Shown in pieces: positions 9,894 to 15,533 of a stretch of DNA of 38,313 nucleotides. The DNA comes from a virus. The DNA is taken from positions 1 through 38,313 of the IMG/VR virus record IMGVR_UViG_3300019873_000003; one strand, given 5' to 3'. The notes beneath the pieces were generated by a model. The model did no database searches, was not told where the DNA came from, and worked only from the letters and a program-made list of their open reading frames with translations. The position numbers and the translations under genes are program-made. Every line of letters begins with the position of its first letter. Position 1 is the first letter of the stretch.

Positions 9894-9998
9894 GAGAGCA
9901 TCTCAATTCCCGTCTGTTCGTGGTAGAGCAAGAGGAGTATTCTACACCCCTCCCTCCTAAGTGAGGTAAAAGCCACGAACGGGGATTAAGGTGCTCTC
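9894..9998 (+). ncRNA. Candidate structured RNA with long closing stem
   Basis: The two ends pair: GAGAGCA (9894-9900) with TGCTCTC (9992-9998), AAT/CCC (about 9905-9911) with GGGATT (9982-9987), and GTTCGTGG (9916-9923) with CCACGAAC (9973-9980). About 21 pairs interrupted by small loops enclose a 49-base interior. The interior has a TAGA/TCTA hairpin (9924-9944) and a C/T-rich run (CCCTCCCTCCTAA, from 9948) that can pair with the nearby AGGAG at 9933-9937. It fills the gap between a virion-side gene and the lysis genes. It could be a stand-alone RNA, a processing site or a lysis-gene leader. No known class is recognised. Confidence 0.55.
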
Positions 9999-10002
9999 AA
10001 AT

Positions 10003-10098
10003 ATGGAAATTTTATTATTAGGTTTGGTCGCATTTTTAATCTTTGGTCTCGTCATCATCGGCATTGTTTGGTGGTGGATAGACAAAAATAGTCTATGA
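10003..10098 (+). CDS. Short single-pass membrane protein
   Basis: 31 residues, almost entirely one hydrophobic segment (residues 2-25) ending with WWWIDKNSL. It starts 4 bases after the RNA stem at 9894-9998, and its stop overlaps the next start (ATGA at 10095). It is the first of a series of small membrane proteins before the endolysin, so a lysis role (holin, antiholin or pinholin-like) is plausible but unproven. Confidence 0.5.
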   Translation: MEILLLGLVAFLIFGLVIIGIVWWWIDKNSL

Positions 10099-10304
10099 GT
10101 AAATCACAGTTAGGTTGGGGCATAGCTTTAATCGTAGCGATTCTTTTAATAGTTTGGTGGATTATTCAGGCAAGCAAAGCACCAGAGATGTCAGCTACGC
10201 CGACCATGAAATTCGCCGAGCCGGCACAAGCTGAAAATGGTATAGGCGAGCCAATAGGGGACACAGGCGAGGGCAATAATTTTAACAGTAACCTAGGGAA
10301 GTAA
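10095..10304 (+). CDS. Small membrane-anchored protein
   Basis: 69 residues: an N-terminal transmembrane segment (about 7-26, WGIALIVAILLIVWWII), then a polar, Pro/Glu/Asn-rich tail without cysteines. It is translationally coupled to the preceding small membrane gene and precedes an XhlA-like protein by one base. One membrane segment plus a soluble tail fits a spanin- or holin-accessory-like protein, but no family is recognised. Confidence 0.55.
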   Translation: MSKSQLGWGIALIVAILLIVWWIIQASKAPEMSATPTMKFAEPAQAENGIGEPIGDTGEGNNFNSNLGK

Positions 10305-10305
10305 A

Positions 10306-10521
10306 ATGGAGTACAATAAAAGGCAAGAAGATATAGACCTCGCAGTGGTTTCAGGTGATGTAAAATATCTAGTTAAACAGATAGACGGAATCAATGAATT
10401 GCTGAAGAACCACTACGTTACCCAAGACCAACTTGAACCGATTAAGAAAATCGTCTACGGAATGGTTGCGGTTATTTTACTCGCTTTTGTCGGAGCGGTG
10501 GTAGCTTTAATTATCAGATAG
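10306..10521 (+). CDS. XhlA/holin-like membrane protein
   Basis: 71 residues. The N-terminal 45 residues are charged and probably a coiled coil (QIDGINELLKNHYVTQDQLE). The C-terminal segment (about 48-70) is one hydrophobic helix ending in a single Arg. This order, coiled coil then C-terminal membrane helix, matches the XhlA/hemolysin-type phage lysis proteins. It lies 650 bases before the endolysin. The holin or holin-associated role is inference from architecture and location. Confidence 0.6.
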   Translation: MEYNKRQEDIDLAVVSGDVKYLVKQIDGINELLKNHYVTQDQLEPIKKIVYGMVAVILLAFVGAVVALIIR

Positions 10522-10534
10522 CGACTGCTAAATA

Positions 10535-11011
10535 ATGTTTCAACGAATGTTTTACATAATTAAACAAATAGACACGCCACTAGTGCAGAAAATATCTTTT
10601 TTAATCACTATTCTGGGTTCGTTGATGATTCTGTATGTTTCTTTCTTGCTCTTGTATGGGAACAATCCGATTACAATGGTGCAACCTTTCAAGGTCATTA
10701 CTTATTCAACGGGGCAGGGCGGGATAGTAAATTATGAAACGGAATACTGCTCCACTAGAGAGTTTTATTCTATTTTTAATAGGCAGTTAGAGAATATAGA
10801 GACAGGTGAACTTTGGGATGTGCCTGACCAGTTAAGACACATAACCAAAGGTTGCACTAAAGAAATGCGAAGTCTTCCAGTGCCGACAAAAATCGATTTT
10901 GGTACGTATAAACTCCACACGATTGTGAACATCAAGATAAATGCAATTAGGACAGAGCCGTTTGATTATGAGTCAGAAAGTTTTAATATCGGGAGCTACG
11001 ATGAAAAGTAA
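10535..11011 (+). CDS. Membrane-anchored protein with extracytoplasmic domain
   Basis: 158 residues. One strong transmembrane segment (about 18-42) follows a short cytosolic N-terminus. The rest is a soluble domain with two cysteines (Cys69 and Cys108) that could form a disulfide outside the cytoplasm. It sits between the holin-like gene and the endolysin in the lysis region. A later ATG at 10547 is also possible. A spanin-like or envelope-protection role is possible, but no motif decides it. Confidence 0.55.
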   Translation: MFQRMFYIIKQIDTPLVQKISFLITILGSLMILYVSFLLLYGNNPITMVQPFKVITYSTGQGGIVNYETEYCSTREFYSIFNRQLENIETGELWDVPDQLRHITKGCTKEMRSLPVPTKIDFGTYKLHTIVNIKINAIRTEPFDYESESFNIGSYDEK

Positions 11012-11171
11012 GCAACACAAAGGAATGGGCTGGAGGGAAGCAGACGACCACTGTGCTTACTGCGGGAGGTATGATGGAAGTATTGACTTCATAGTTCCGC
11101 TCAACAAGTTTTTGTGTGAATCCTGTTATCAATGGTTAATGAGTAAAGAGAAACAATGGAAACCAAATTAA
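11001..11171 (+). CDS. Small zinc-ribbon protein
   Basis: 56 residues starting at the ATG that overlaps the end of the preceding gene. An open frame extends upstream to 10941, but the 11001 start fits the compact spacing. CAYC (about 18-21) and CESC (about 40-43) form a four-cysteine zinc ribbon. The 3' end overlaps the endolysin start at 11156, so the two are probably translated together. Function unknown. Confidence 0.6.
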   Translation: MKSKQHKGMGWREADDHCAYCGRYDGSIDFIVPLNKFLCESCYQWLMSKEKQWKPN

Positions 11172-11869
11172 AATTAAAATATCCTATCAATCCTTTCTTC
11201 GTTAATTATGCTTTTGGGCGTGTAACTGATTTATACACCGCACAAGGAATGAAAGGACACAATGGCATTGACCTCCTTGCTTATCATGGACAACCTATCT
11301 ATGCCTCTCATGATGGAATTTGCTATCCTGAAATAGATAATGGCGGAGGCAATGGGGTTGTAATACGCTCCCTAGTGCCCTACGAGCTCCCTGACGGGGT
11401 TTGCTACATAAAAACTATTTATTGGCACTTAATCCAAGATGACGCTGTGGTGCAGACAGGGCAGAAAGTTAAAACTGGAGATTTGATTGGTTATGCGGAT
11501 AATACGGGAATTTCCACGGGCGACCACCTGCATTTCGGTCTCAAACCCATCGCTCAAGGCGAGGCAGATTTCACTTGGTATAACACGAAGCAAAAAAATG
11601 GATATTTCGGAGCGATTGACCCGATGCCTTATTTTGACGTTACCCCTGCTAAATTTATTTTCACCAAAATTCTACAAAAAGGAATGTGGAATAATGATGT
11701 CAAGGAGCTTCAGCAATTCTTAAACAAAGAAGGAAACAAACTTATTACTGATGGGATTTTCGGTGCCAAGACTGCTTATGCTCTCCAGAAGTTTCAATCC
11801 GCTCACGGACTTTTCCCAGATGCCGTGATGGGAAAATTAACTATGCAAATTATCAACAAGCTAGTATGA
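11156..11869 (+). CDS. Endolysin: M23 metallopeptidase plus peptidoglycan-binding domain
   Basis: 237 residues. The N-terminal domain has the M23 (lysostaphin/LytM-like) zinc motifs HNGID (about 36-40, the HxxxD pair) and HLHFG (about 123-127). The C-terminal domain (about 170-237) is a peptidoglycan-binding type 1 repeat: VKELQQFLNKEG, DGIFGAKTAYALQKFQ and a closing GKL helix. M23 enzymes cut peptide cross-bridges in peptidoglycan. There is no signal peptide, so export would need a holin, consistent with the membrane genes around it. A virion-associated lysin is less likely given the location. Confidence 0.88.
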   Translation: METKLKLKYPINPFFVNYAFGRVTDLYTAQGMKGHNGIDLLAYHGQPIYASHDGICYPEIDNGGGNGVVIRSLVPYELPDGVCYIKTIYWHLIQDDAVVQTGQKVKTGDLIGYADNTGISTGDHLHFGLKPIAQGEADFTWYNTKQKNGYFGAIDPMPYFDVTPAKFIFTKILQKGMWNNDVKELQQFLNKEGNKLITDGIFGAKTAYALQKFQSAHGLFPDAVMGKLTMQIINKLV

Positions 11870-11949
11870 ACGACGGCACAAACGCTTTAACAATTTTCAT
11901 GATTATCATTATCGTAGCTCTCTTATTTCTTATTATCGCAATCAAATAA
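11866..11949 (+). CDS. Very short membrane protein
   Basis: 27 residues with a single hydrophobic helix (about 9-25). Its ATG overlaps the endolysin stop (ATGA-type coupling), and its stop lies one base before the next gene. Its length and place are those of tiny lysis accessory proteins. The tight coupling is the main support that it is real. Confidence 0.45.
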   Translation: MNDGTNALTIFMIIIIVALLFLIIAIK

Positions 11950-11950
11950 A

Positions 11951-12148
11951 ATGCCCCGCTTCTATACAAATCAAGAAGAAGATTTAACAGGGATTATTGA
12001 GGAATCTTCAAAACCAAAAGAAACTCCTATCTACACAATAACTCTTATTTTAATTTTCTGTTGGTTATTACTTGGTTTATTTTCTAGCGGAATTATTTTG
12101 AATGGTTTGATGGCAGTAATTCTACTTCTAATGTTGAAGATGAGATGA
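11951..12148 (+). CDS. Small membrane protein
   Basis: 65 residues: a polar N-terminal half (about 1-24) and two adjoining hydrophobic stretches (about 26-45 and 47-62) that could make a helical hairpin. It ends the lysis group and overlaps the promoter of the RNA at 12161. A two-segment holin is possible. No family is recognised. Confidence 0.55.
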   Translation: MPRFYTNQEEDLTGIIEESSKPKETPIYTITLILIFCWLLLGLFSSGIILNGLMAVILLLMLKMR

Positions 12149-12154
12149 TATAAT
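12146..12154 (+). promoter_or_regulatory. Extended -10 promoter box (TGATATAAT)
   Basis: An extended -10 consensus sits at the very end of the preceding gene. No good -35 box is seen 17 bases upstream. It would start a transcript near 12161 that runs into the terminator at 12241-12276, giving a short RNA. Confidence 0.55.
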
Positions 12155-12160
12155 GGATAT

Positions 12161-12275
12161 GCAAAGTTTCTGATTAAAAATGTACAGTTAGTCGGAGCTT
12201 CGCACGGTTAGGTTAGGAGCAATCTGTACAACCAACAAGAAAAGTGCCACACCTACAAGGACTGTGGCATTTTTT
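12161..12275 (+). ncRNA. Candidate independent small RNA
   Basis: About 115 bases between an extended -10 box and an intrinsic terminator, with no convincing open frame. TGTACAG (12181-12187) pairs with CTGTACA (12224-12230), enclosing a 36-base interior with the repeated words GTTAGG/TTAGG. The 3' end is the terminator hairpin. It could be a regulatory small RNA or a leader that limits transcription into the zinc-finger genes downstream. The boundaries are inferred from the promoter and terminator. Confidence 0.5.
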
Positions 12276-12276
12276 C
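12241..12276 (+). terminator. Intrinsic terminator
   Basis: TGCCACA (12245-12251) pairs with TGTGGCA (12263-12269) around an 11-base loop. The stem extends by A-T pairs and is followed by six T residues. Confidence 0.8.
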
Positions 12277-12315
12277 TTTAAGTGTTAATTAAAAAATTTA
12301 TATTTACAGATAACA

Positions 12316-12324
12316 TGCTAAAAT
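12316..12324 (+). promoter_or_regulatory. Extended -10 promoter box (TGCTAAAAT)
   Basis: An extended -10-like element 28 bases before the ATG at 12353, after the upstream terminator. It would restart transcription for the two zinc-finger genes with a leader of about 22 bases that has no Shine-Dalgarno site. Confidence 0.4.
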
Positions 12325-12352
12325 CTTAAAAACAGTTCAACCAAACAAAACT

Positions 12353-12568
12353 ATGGAAAAACCTGAACCATTACTCTGTGGATGCGGTTGTGGTCGCCCA
12401 GTAACACAAGCTCTAGCTCTCTACGTTCCGAGCTTGGGCAAGTTCTATCATTCATTCGCTTGTTGGTCTCGCTACATTCAGAAAGCTACCAACGTGGAAA
12501 TCACAGACGACATGAAAGCGTTTGCTCTGTTGCCTCTAGTCCCTCCAGTTGAACCTCCTGCTGATTGA
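12353..12568 (+). CDS. Small zinc-finger protein (first of a related pair)
   Basis: 71 residues with CGCGCGRPV (Cys9, 11, 13) followed by ALYVPSLGKFYHSFACWSRY, in which a His and a Cys complete a likely treble-clef/TRASH-type zinc site. The C-terminal third is Pro-rich. The next gene repeats the core pattern 'AL.VP.L.K...SF.C', so the two are probably paralogs. The type of fold suggests a protein- or nucleic-acid-binding adaptor, but the target is unknown. Confidence 0.55.
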   Translation: MEKPEPLLCGCGCGRPVTQALALYVPSLGKFYHSFACWSRYIQKATNVEITDDMKAFALLPLVPPVEPPAD

Positions 12569-12572
12569 CAAT

Positions 12573-12767
12573 ATGGCAAAAACAATCCCGAAAGGTTGCT
12601 TGCTTTGCGACTACTGCCACAGAATTCTCCTAATAGAAAGTGCATTGCACGTTCCAAAATTGGAAAAGAAAGTCTGTAGTTTCCGTTGTGCCGACTTGCT
12701 TCTGAAATTGGCAGACGGCAGACGAGAATTAGACAGAATATATTTTGTGCATTTAAGGGGACGCTAG
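12573..12767 (+). CDS. Small zinc-finger protein (second of a related pair)
   Basis: 64 residues from the ATG at 12573; the frame extends to 12549 but would overlap the first gene. CLLCDYC (about 9-15) is followed by ALHVPKLEKKVCSFRCADLL, matching the second half of the preceding protein. Four or five cysteines are placed for one zinc. The stop codon lies inside the 5' arm of a hairpin that begins the downstream structured and terminator region. Confidence 0.55.
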   Translation: MAKTIPKGCLLCDYCHRILLIESALHVPKLEKKVCSFRCADLLLKLADGRRELDRIYFVHLRGR

Positions 12768-12806
12768 GGAGGTCAATCTAGCGGTGTGTTCCATACTACC
12801 ACCGCT
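12763..12806 (+). other. Tandem hairpins before a terminator
   Basis: GCTAG (12763-12767) pairs with CTAGC (12778-12782), with GGAGG in the loop. GCGGTG (12781-12786) pairs with CACCGC (12800-12805). The two hairpins share two bases, so they may be alternatives. They lead directly into the terminator stem at 12807. Confidence 0.45.
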
Positions 12807-12856
12807 CCCGCCTTATGCTTGCCCCATTAACTTGGGAGAGTAAAGGCGGGTTTTTT
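12807..12856 (+). terminator. Intrinsic terminator with branched loop
   Basis: CCCGCCTT (12807-12814) pairs with AAGGCGGG (12843-12850) and is followed by TTTTTT. The loop contains a smaller CCCA/TGGG hairpin. It ends transcription of the zinc-finger gene pair. Confidence 0.8.
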
Positions 12857-12873
12857 ATGCAAACAAAAAGGTG

Positions 12874-12879
12874 TATAAT
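12874..12879 (+). promoter_or_regulatory. -10 box (TATAAT)
   Basis: A consensus -10 hexamer 18 bases after the terminator T-run, in a non-coding stretch. A good -35 box is missing. It would start a transcript near 12886 that reads through the structured region to the HNH gene. Confidence 0.4.
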
Positions 12880-12885
12880 GACCTA

Positions 12886-13151
12886 GCACTCATTTTTTAA
12901 TTTGGATGAGCGCATCATTTTAAGAATCTTCAGTTTCATTTCTTCTGAAAGATTCTGCCGAGTTCACGAGCCGACCTTGCGAATTCGGTGAAGCGTGGCT
13001 GAACAAACTCCCTTGAATACGGAGTTAAGGCATTGGTGAAATATCCGAAGGGGTAAAGTAGTCAAGTTGGAAGTACTAAGATTAAAAAATTTAGTATTCA
13101 CTTTCTTGGGGAATTTTATTCTAGATACAAAATAAATTCCTCCGCTTCACC
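12886..13151 (+). ncRNA. Large structured RNA candidate upstream of an HNH gene
   Basis: No plausible gene lies in these 266 bases, but paired segments are dense: CTCAT/ATGAG (12889-12910); AGAATCTTCAG (12923-12933) with CTGAAAGATTCT (12945-12956, one bulge); CCGAGTTC (12958-12965) with GAATTCGG (12981-12988); AACTCC/GGAGTT (13006-13026); and AGTACTAA with TTAGTATT just after 13070. A long-range closing stem joins GGTGAAGCG (12987-12995) to CGCTTCACC (13043+100, i.e. 13143-13151). This looks like a folded multi-branch RNA. An HNH gene follows 53 bases later. Candidate classes are a group I-like element or an endonuclease-associated RNA. I could not find the conserved group I core, so the class is left open. 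Confidence 0.55.
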
Positions 13152-13169
13152 AAGTTTGTAAAATTAGTG

Positions 13170-13198
13170 TTGTAAATTAAAAAGATTTATGCTATATT
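13170..13198 (+). promoter_or_regulatory. Promoter of the HNH gene (TTGTAA-17-TATATT, extended -10)
   Basis: A -35 box TTGTAA (13170-13175), exactly 17 bases, then TGC-TATATT (13190-13198). The ATG at 13205 is 6 bases past the -10 box, so the transcript is probably leaderless. Confidence 0.65.
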
Positions 13199-13204
13199 AT
13201 AATT

Positions 13205-13639
13205 ATGGCATATAACAAAAAACATCAAATTGATTATTATCGAAGAAACATAGAAGAAATAAAAGAAAAACGGAGGAAATATTATTTACTTAACAAAAAA
13301 GCATTTAGAAAGAGACAATTAAAATATAAAGAAAAAGGATTAACTGTAAAATGGGCAAAAGAATGGGTTAAAAATCATAAAGAAAAAGTAAGAATTCAAT
13401 CAAATGAATGGAGAAGACAAAGGAGGCAACGGGTGATAGAAAAATTAGGAGGAAAATGTATTATATGTGGACATAATAATACAAGACATTTGGAAACTGA
13501 TAGAATAAAAGGGGGTAGACATTCAACAAGTTATGTTTTCACACATACGGAAGAATTTCAGATTTTATGTGCAAATCACCACAGTGAAAAAACTCTGTAT
13601 GGTAGTATAATATACGAGGGGAAAGAATATATCTTTTAA
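13205..13639 (+). CDS. HNH endonuclease-like protein, possibly catalytically altered
   Basis: 144 residues, very Lys/Arg-rich. The basic helical N-terminal half probably binds DNA. The C-terminal half is an HNH fold: CIICGH (about 86-91), RHLETDRI, then CANHH. In most relatives the central motif reads 'LxIDHI'; here the catalytic His position appears to be Arg (TDRI), so nuclease activity is doubtful. The gene is more AT-rich than its neighbours, stands alone behind its own promoter and follows a structured RNA, all typical of a mobile homing-endonuclease unit. Confidence 0.75.
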   Translation: MAYNKKHQIDYYRRNIEEIKEKRRKYYLLNKKAFRKRQLKYKEKGLTVKWAKEWVKNHKEKVRIQSNEWRRQRRQRVIEKLGGKCIICGHNNTRHLETDRIKGGRHSTSYVFTHTEEFQILCANHHSEKTLYGSIIYEGKEYIF

Positions 13640-13709
13640 CAATTCTAGACAAAAATTTTCTCCAGTCGGCTACTTTGTTCGTAAGTATTATTAGCTAATT
13701 ATAAATTCT

Positions 13710-13907
13710 ATGGAATCTATAAAGACTTTGTTTTCAAGCTCTCGTTTTCAAGGTGTACTCGCAATAGGAATCCTCCAAGCGTTGCTATTATTCAACATCA
13801 TCACTAACGTTCAAATGGAAGGTCTAGTGCAGATAATTCAGGGGATAATAGCGACAGCAGTGGTGATCAGGAGCGTTGATCGGATCGGCGACAAAATAGA
13901 GAAATAG
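13710..13907 (+). CDS. Holin-like small membrane protein
   Basis: 65 residues. A short polar start (MESIKTLFSSSRFQG) is followed by a hydrophobic segment (about 15-33), a second moderately hydrophobic segment (about 38-55) and a charged tail (DRIGDKIEK). The size and layout match small phage holins. It is 1.8 kb from the endolysin, separated by the RNA/HNH region, which may have been inserted between them. The 70 bases upstream are AT-rich and may hold a weak promoter. Confidence 0.5.
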   Translation: MESIKTLFSSSRFQGVLAIGILQALLLFNIITNVQMEGLVQIIQGIIATAVVIRSVDRIGDKIEK

Positions 13908-13936
13908 TTTATCCACACCCTATTATTTAGAAAAGA

Positions 13937-13965
13937 TTGCTATATTTTTTGGATAATGCTAATAT
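13937..13965 (+). promoter_or_regulatory. Promoter (TTGCTA-17-TGC-TAATAT)
   Basis: A -35 box TTGCTA (13937-13942) and an extended -10 box TGCTAATAT (13957-13965) with 17-base spacing. The expected start near 13972 puts the following hairpin at the 5' end of the mRNA for the DNA-binding and ParB-like genes. Confidence 0.6.
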
Positions 13966-13969
13966 CCTG

Positions 13970-14034
13970 AAAACACAAAAGACGCAACAAGCCTTTGGCG
14001 AGGTCGATATGTTGCGTCTCTAAAACGTGTTTTT
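13970..14034 (+). promoter_or_regulatory. Leader hairpin before the ParB-like operon
   Basis: AGACGCAACA (13980-13989) pairs perfectly with TGTTGCGTCT (14010-14019), and an outer stem joins AAAACAC (13970-13976) to GTGTTTT (14027-14033). A T-run follows. The outer stem covers a possible GTG start at 14027. It could be an attenuator, an mRNA stabiliser or a protein-binding site. Confidence 0.55.
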
Positions 14035-14044
14035 GCATTATAGC

Positions 14045-14503
14045 ATGAAACAACCAAAGAAAAAGCGACCCAGAGGTCGCCCGCAGAGCAAAATACTTCA
14101 AGTAGCTGTTGCAAGATTGCTTGGAGTGCTAGAGAACAACATTATTGAAGATAAAGACGAGTCGTGGAGGATAAATGACATTGTCGCCATTACGGCAGGC
14201 AATAGGCGCATCACGCCAGAAAAGAGACGAATAGCTTATCAAGCGATAGCAGTCGTTCGGGAAGTTATCCGGTCAAAATATGCCCGACTATTTTATTCAG
14301 TTCCAGGTAATGGGTATCGAATAATGGTTAGCATAGACGACCACAAACTGGTGTTTGAAAGATGGCACAGATATAGCAAAACCTTAATCACGAAAGTAAT
14401 TATTCCAGTCGTGCAAAATGGCAGATTGCTAGAGCCACAGCACCCTGAAATAAAAGAGGGACTGGACGAGATACGGGGATTACTAGGTCAATTACAAAAA
14501 TAA
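14045..14503 (+). CDS. DNA-binding protein candidate with AT-hook-like N-terminus
   Basis: 152 residues from the ATG at 14045; an in-frame GTG at 14027 lies inside a strong hairpin, so the ATG is preferred. The N-terminus KKKRPRGRPQSK resembles an AT-hook (RGRP core). The rest is helical, with a segment (about 35-100) that could be a winged helix, YQAIAVVREVIRSKYARLF followed by a GNGYRI wing-like strand. It lies 4 bases before the ParB-like gene, so the two probably act together, for example in genome organisation or early gene control. No named family is recognised. Confidence 0.5.
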   Translation: MKQPKKKRPRGRPQSKILQVAVARLLGVLENNIIEDKDESWRINDIVAITAGNRRITPEKRRIAYQAIAVVREVIRSKYARLFYSVPGNGYRIMVSIDDHKLVFERWHRYSKTLITKVIIPVVQNGRLLEPQHPEIKEGLDEIRGLLGQLQK

Positions 14504-14507
14504 AAAT

Positions 14508-15350
14508 ATGAAAATACCAATCAGTAAAATTAAAGCGAACCCTTTTCAAGAACGCAAAACTTTTGAAATAGCTGGTTCACTCGACTTATCCATAAAAAAA
14601 TATGGATTTTGGGGAAGTTTGATAGCGAGAAAAAAAGGAGACAATTATGAAATTGCTTTCGGAGAAAGAAGGTTGCTAGCGGCAAAAAAGGCAGGAGTTC
14701 AAGAAATTGACTTACAAATACAGGAACTTACTGATGAACAAATGATGGTATTAACTACCGTAGAAAATGTGCAAAGAGAAGAAGTTTTACCATTGGAACG
14801 TGCAGAACATATCGCAATGATTCAGAAGAAAATGGGATGGACAGTAAAAATGATAGGAATAAATTTAGGTATTGCTGTCGAAACTATAAAAGACTATCTT
14901 GATTTAGTCAAGGTGAGCTCACCTACTAAAAAACTAATCACCGAAGGCAAAATCGGTTGGTCGTCAGCAATGAAAGCCGAAAAAGCTGGCGGACAAGAAC
15001 TGGTTAAAACAGCCATTGAAGAAAATCTTACCCAGGACGACATCGCTGACATCAAGAAAGCGATTGAAGTCGCACCCGAACGCAAGAAAGAACTAATCAC
15101 ACGCCAGATACACCCTATCGAATTAGAAACGGAACGCATCAAGCGCAGTAAAGATTCGCCGGACGACAAGGCGGAAGAAATCATCCGCGCGATAGATTTA
15201 TGTTCTTCAAAGGTAAGATACCTTCAAACTATCTTTCACCGATTATCAGAGGTGAACCAACGCCGGGCGCTGATGTCATTGAAGATCCATAACAAAGTTT
15301 TCGCCGAATTGCATAAAAAGGGAGAAATGCTAAAAGTAACCAATAAATAA
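14508..15350 (+). CDS. ParB/Spo0J-like DNA-binding protein
   Basis: 280 residues. The N-terminal ParB/sulfiredoxin-type domain has KIKANPFQ, the AFGERRLLAAKKAG nucleotide-binding motif (about 51-64) and ENVQREE (about 86-92). A helix-turn-helix region follows (about 108-140, WTVKMIGINLGIAVETIKDY). The C-terminal part is charged and helical, perhaps for dimerisation. In chromosomes and plasmids such proteins bind parS and use CTP. There is no ParA here, so a role in phage gene control or replication is more likely than segregation. An intrinsic terminator follows the stop. Confidence 0.85.
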   Translation: MKIPISKIKANPFQERKTFEIAGSLDLSIKKYGFWGSLIARKKGDNYEIAFGERRLLAAKKAGVQEIDLQIQELTDEQMMVLTTVENVQREEVLPLERAEHIAMIQKKMGWTVKMIGINLGIAVETIKDYLDLVKVSSPTKKLITEGKIGWSSAMKAEKAGGQELVKTAIEENLTQDDIADIKKAIEVAPERKKELITRQIHPIELETERIKRSKDSPDDKAEEIIRAIDLCSSKVRYLQTIFHRLSEVNQRRALMSLKIHNKVFAELHKKGEMLKVTNK

Positions 15351-15363
15351 AGCTAGGAGCTAG

Positions 15364-15390
15364 AGAGTCCCCGTGAAGGCGGGGCTTTTT
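15364..15390 (+). terminator. Intrinsic terminator after the ParB-like gene
   Basis: CCCCG (15369-15373) pairs with CGGGG (15380-15384) around a 6-base loop, extended through one bulge, and is followed by a run of T. Confidence 0.75.
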
Positions 15391-15405
15391 AGTTTAGTTA
15401 TCCAC

Positions 15406-15435
15406 TTGCTGGCGCAAGCCAGAAAATCGTATAAT
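15406..15435 (+). promoter_or_regulatory. Promoter of the replication operon (TTGCTG-18-TATAAT)
   Basis: A -35 box TTGCTG (15406-15411) and a perfect -10 box (15430-15435) with 18-base spacing. The -35 box lies in the small inverted repeat CTTGC...GCAAG, a possible operator. The expected start is near 15442, the first base of a leader with a terminator hairpin. Confidence 0.65.
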
Positions 15436-15441
15436 AGACCT

Positions 15442-15528
15442 ATGGATAAAAGCTTTGACACTATTATAAATATAAATTCCCCACTGATGTTCCGTCAAAG
15501 CTCATCGGTGTGGGATTTTTGCGTGTAA
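15442..15528 (+). CDS. Possible 28-residue leader peptide
   Basis: An ATG lies 6 bases after the -10 box, the same leaderless spacing seen before other genes here. It opens a 28-codon frame (MDKSFDTIININSPLMF...) that spans the terminator hairpin. No run of one amino acid suggests classical attenuation. It may be translated as a sensor of ribosome passage, or may be chance. Confidence 0.25.
   Translation: MDKSFDTIININSPLMFRQSSSVWDFCV
15451..15520 (+). promoter_or_regulatory. Attenuator / riboswitch-like leader
   Basis: A terminator hairpin is formed by CCCCACTGATG (15479-15489) and CATCGGTGTGGG (15503-15514): 11 pairs, one bulge, one G-U pair, followed by ATTTTT. Its 13-base loop contains GTCAAAGCT (15494-15502), exactly complementary to AGCTTTGAC (15451-15459) upstream. 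No base separates the two 3' arms, so both stems cannot form fully at once. The layout suggests a switch between the upstream pairing and the terminator, placed just before the replication operon. Confidence 0.6.
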
Positions 15529-15533
15529 TTTTT

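Noticed and set aside
12958-13030. tRNA or tmRNA
   Set aside because: No cloverleaf with a TTC-type arm or acceptor stem ending in CCA could be drawn, and no tag-like frame was seen.
12886-13151. Group I intron
   Set aside because: The region is strongly structured and followed by an HNH gene, but I could not find the conserved core elements, and no split host gene flanks it. Kept only as an unclassified structured RNA.
14508-15350. Plasmid-like partition locus (phage-plasmid)
   Set aside because: Only a ParB-like gene is present; no ParA and no obvious cluster of parS-like repeats or integrase/repressor system supports stable lysogeny.
15451-15514. A classical compact pseudoknot with both stems complete
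   Set aside because: There are zero bases between the 3' arm of the first stem and the 3' arm of the second, so a nine-pair first stem cannot be spanned. Competing or partial pairing is more realistic.
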